NCBI RefSeq assembly: GCF_024198235.1
Contig: NZ_JAKCFB010000007.1
Coordinates: forward strand, 62,001 to 126,000
Origin: Myxococcus dinghuensis
Lineage (GTDB): Bacteria; Myxococcota; Myxococcia; Myxococcales; Myxococcaceae
Length of the DNA: 64,000 nt
Direction: 5' to 3'
Notes under the pieces: generated by a model
What the model was told of the DNA's origin: nothing
The model's database searches: none
The model's input: the letters and a program-made list of their open reading frames with translations, nothing else
Part shown: one piece after another, positions 59,740-64,000 of the stretch
Layout: every line of letters starts with the position of its first letter
Position numbering within the stretch: position 1 is the stretch's first letter
Position numbers and translations under genes: made by a program

Positions 59740-61708
59740 GTGCCGTCCTCGCTGGAATTCGCTCTCGGCATCACCCTGGTGCCTCCCGCCTCGGCCGCGC
59801 GGGAGGTGCTCGCGGCGGCGGCCGCGCGTGCGGGGCTGCGCGTGGTGGATGGCGTGGAGGGCGCGTCCCTGGCGCTGGTGGACCTCACCGCGCCGGGCAG
59901 CGGCCCCGCACTGGCCGCGCTGCTCGACTCGCCCCGCGCGCCGCGCCTCTCCCTGGTGGTGCTGGTGGAGCCCGGGGAGCAGGGCTTCGCCGCCGCCGAG
60001 CCCCTGCGCCCGCTGGACGTGCTCACCACGCCCGTGGTGGCGCACGAGCTGGTCTTCCGGCTCCAGCGCGCCGCCAGCCGCCACATGGAGCGCGAGAGCC
60101 AGGAGCGCGGCCAGGAGGACATGTCGCTCCTGCTCGAGCTGACGGCGGACTACGCGGAGAGCCCCGACGTGGAGGCGCTCCTGTACGGCGTCACCCGGCG
60201 ACTGGCGGAGAAGCTGGACATCGCCCGCGCCACGCTGGTGATGCTCGGGCGCAGCGCGGACGAGGGCATCATCGTCGCGGCCAGCGACGACCCGGCGCTC
60301 AAGGACCTGCGCATCGAGCTGTCGCGCTACCCGGAGATCCGCGAGGTCATGCGCACCGGGCGCCCCGTGGTCATGGAGGAGGCGCCCACGCACCCGCTGC
60401 TCGGCGACGTGGAGCGCCGCGCGGTGGCCGCCCGGGGCATCCACGCCATCGCCGCGCTGCCGCTGCCCGTCCGGGGCCAGGTGCGCGGCGTGCTGCTCCT
60501 GCGCGCGGCGGGACGGCGGCGCACCTTCACGCCCCGGGAGATCGACTTCCTCACCACCGTGGCGCACGCGACGGCGGTGGCGCTGCGCAACGCCTCCGTG
60601 CTCCAGACGGTGCGGGGCCAGACGGAGGCGGAGAAGACGGCGCGCCTGGCCGCCGAGGAACAGGCCGCCTCCTTCAAGCCCTACCAGCTCTTCTTCGCCA
60701 ACGTCAGCGAGGGCGTGGCCATCCTCGACGACAAGGCGAGCGTGTTGTCGCTCAACCCCTCCGGCGCGGCGATGCTGGACATGCCCGCGGACATGGCGCG
60801 AGGGCGGCACCTGCACCAGGTGACGCAGCCGGTGGACGACGGCGTGTTGATGGAGCTGGTGACGGCCGCGTCCCGGGGCGAGGCCCGCTCGGGCGTGGAC
60901 GTGGAGGTGTGCACCGCGCTGGGGCGCCGCCTGACGCTGTCCATGTCCGCCGCGCCGCTGCGCGACGAGGACGCCGCGACCATCCTCTCCTTCCGCGACG
61001 TCACCGACGCGCGCAAGCTGGAGGACGAGCTGCGCCAGACGAAGGACTTCCTGGAGCGGCTCATCGACTCGTCCGTGGACGCCATCATCGCCGCGGACCT
61101 GAAGGGGCGCATCATCCTCTTCAACAAGGGCGCGGAGGCGCTCGTCGGCTACACCGCCCAGGAGGCGATGAGCAGCCTCACCGCGGAGCGGCTGTATCCG
61201 CCCGGCGTCGCCCGCCGCATCATGGCCACGCTCCGGGGGACCGAGCACGGCGGCAAGGGGCGCATGTCGCTGACGCGCGAGGACCTCATCCACCGCTCCG
61301 GTGAACGGGTCCCCGTCAACATGACGGCGTCCATCGTCTACGAGACCGGGCGCGAGGTCTTCAGCGTCGGCATCTTCACGGACATGCGCGACCGGATGAA
61401 GCTGGAGCGCAAGTTGTCGGACGCGCAGACGCGGTTGGAGGAGAGCGAGAAGAGCGCGGTCATCGTCGCGCTCGCCGGCACCGCCGCGCACGAGCTGAAC
61501 CAGCCGCTCACCTCCGTCATGGGGTACGCGGAGTTGCTCAAGCGCAAGTTGAAGGAGGAGGACTTCGCCTGGAAGCCGGTGGACATCATCTACCGCGAGG
61601 CGGAGCGCATGGCGGAGATCGTGCGCAAGATCGGCAAGATCACCCGCTACGAGACGAAGTCGTACATGGGGGAGCAGCAGATTCTCGACCTGGACAAGGC
61701 CACCTCCC

Positions 61709-61719
<11 letters not shown>
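59740..61719 (+). CDS. GAF/PAS sensor protein with HisKA domain but no ATPase domain
   Basis: 659 residues from a GTG start. The N-terminal ~115 residues are receiver-like but lack the usual acidic phosphoacceptor pattern. A GAF domain follows (about 150-290), then two PAS domains (near 315-430 and 440-560). The C-terminus has the dimerisation/phosphoacceptor helix GTAAHELNQPLTSVMGY with His584. The protein ends about 75 residues later with no N, G1 or G2 boxes, so it cannot bind ATP itself. It overlaps the next gene, a complete kinase, by 11 bases. Confidence 0.85.
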
Positions 61720-63631
<1,912 letters not shown>

Positions 63632-63651
63632 GGTGGGGCCTCGCTCCGGCT

Positions 63652-64000
63652 TCAGTCCCAGCCCTGGAGCTGGATGCGTACCCGACGCACCAGCAGCTCC
63701 CACTCCTGGCGCTTGAGCGTCGCCAGGATGCGTCCGCCGATGAGCACGAGCCCGGTGAGCGTCATGACGAGGAAGCCCACGCGGTGGTCGCGAAGCCCCG
63801 CGTCGAGCAGGTTCGCCACCACGTCCAGCGTCAGGAAGAGCGTCCCCAACGCCAGGTAGGCGCGAATCTGGAGCAGCATGCCCACGATGACGCCCAACAG
63901 GCAGACGCCGCCGAAGACGAGCGCGTACGTCCCGTCCGGCGCCTCGCCCACGCGCATCGCCACCTTGGCCGCGGCCGGCACGTAGAGCAGCAACCCGCCG
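63652..64000 (-). CDS. Membrane protein, N-terminus cut by the window edge
   Basis: The frame is open to the right edge, so only the C-terminal ~115 residues are visible. It has three hydrophobic segments (ALVFGGVCLLGVIVGMLLQI, AYLALGTLFLTLDVVANLL, GFLVMTLTGLVLIGGRILA) and a basic amphipathic tail (LLVRRVRIQLQGW). No family is recognised. It converges on the histidine kinase gene, 20 bases from its stop. Confidence 0.75.
   Translation of the reverse strand, partial: GGLLLYVPAAAKVAMRVGEAPDGTYALVFGGVCLLGVIVGMLLQIRAYLALGTLFLTLDVVANLLDAGLRDHRVGFLVMTLTGLVLIGGRILATLKRQEWELLVRRVRIQLQGWD

Overview
The window reads as chromosome from a myxobacterium of the Myxococcus/Corallococcus/Cystobacter group. 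The DNA is very GC-rich (about 70% by eye, with G or C at most third codon positions). The gene content is also typical: the outer-membrane exchange pair traA/traB with a MYXO-CTERM tail, a giant Ser/Thr kinase fused to other signalling domains, many lipoproteins, and many one-component regulators. About 52 protein genes are called. I see no rRNA, tRNA, CRISPR array, insertion sequence or prophage. The first and last genes run off the window.

Layout. 0-9 kb: a cut dihaem cytochrome/beta-propeller protein; a hydrolase-SDR-WGR-like operon facing a LysR regulator; an AraC regulator facing an exported hydrolase; glucose-6-phosphate isomerase. 9-19 kb: a TetR/fatty-acid-hydroxylase pair with an operator-like repeat; an M23 peptidase; a dynamin-like GTPase; an amidinotransferase-family enzyme coupled to an unknown gene; two soluble enzymes; a DCC-lipase maturation factor fusion. 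19-26 kb: three co-oriented genes encode a 1325-residue kinase/pseudo-cyclase/ATPase/TPR protein, a HEAT-repeat protein and an HD-domain protein. 26-34 kb: an Ig-like lipoprotein, then on the minus strand traB, traA, a diadenylate-cyclase-fold (DACNV-like) protein and a second dynamin-like GTPase. 34-45 kb: a thioredoxin/TPR lipoprotein, a phosphoesterase, a LuxR regulator, a serine-rich lipoprotein overlapping a DUF4105 gene, a membrane protein, a small lipoprotein, a GreB-like factor and a metallo-beta-lactamase-fold hydrolase. 45-54 kb: a methyltransferase, an aldo/keto reductase facing a LysR gene with a 19-bp palindrome, an RRDD-repeat secreted protein, a pteridine-reductase/FolB-cupin pair, a YhhQ-type transporter, a lipoprotein and an ATP-grasp protein. 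53-64 kb: a PHA-synthase cluster, a frameshifted Uma2 gene, ydfG, a beta-helix lipoprotein, two adjacent sensor kinases (the first without an ATPase domain) and a cut membrane protein.

How the genes work together. TraA (receptor) and TraB (OmpA-like barrel) together mediate kin recognition and outer-membrane exchange. The N-terminal recognition half of traA is visibly less GC-rich than its surroundings. The PHA synthase, a small coiled-coil protein, a hydrolase and an ATP-grasp gene are packed with 4-base overlaps or very short gaps and probably form one operon. The pteridine reductase and FolB form a two-gene pterin/folate unit. The paired sensor kinases overlap by 11 bases and probably signal together. 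All assignments come from reading motifs and gene context; no database search was run.
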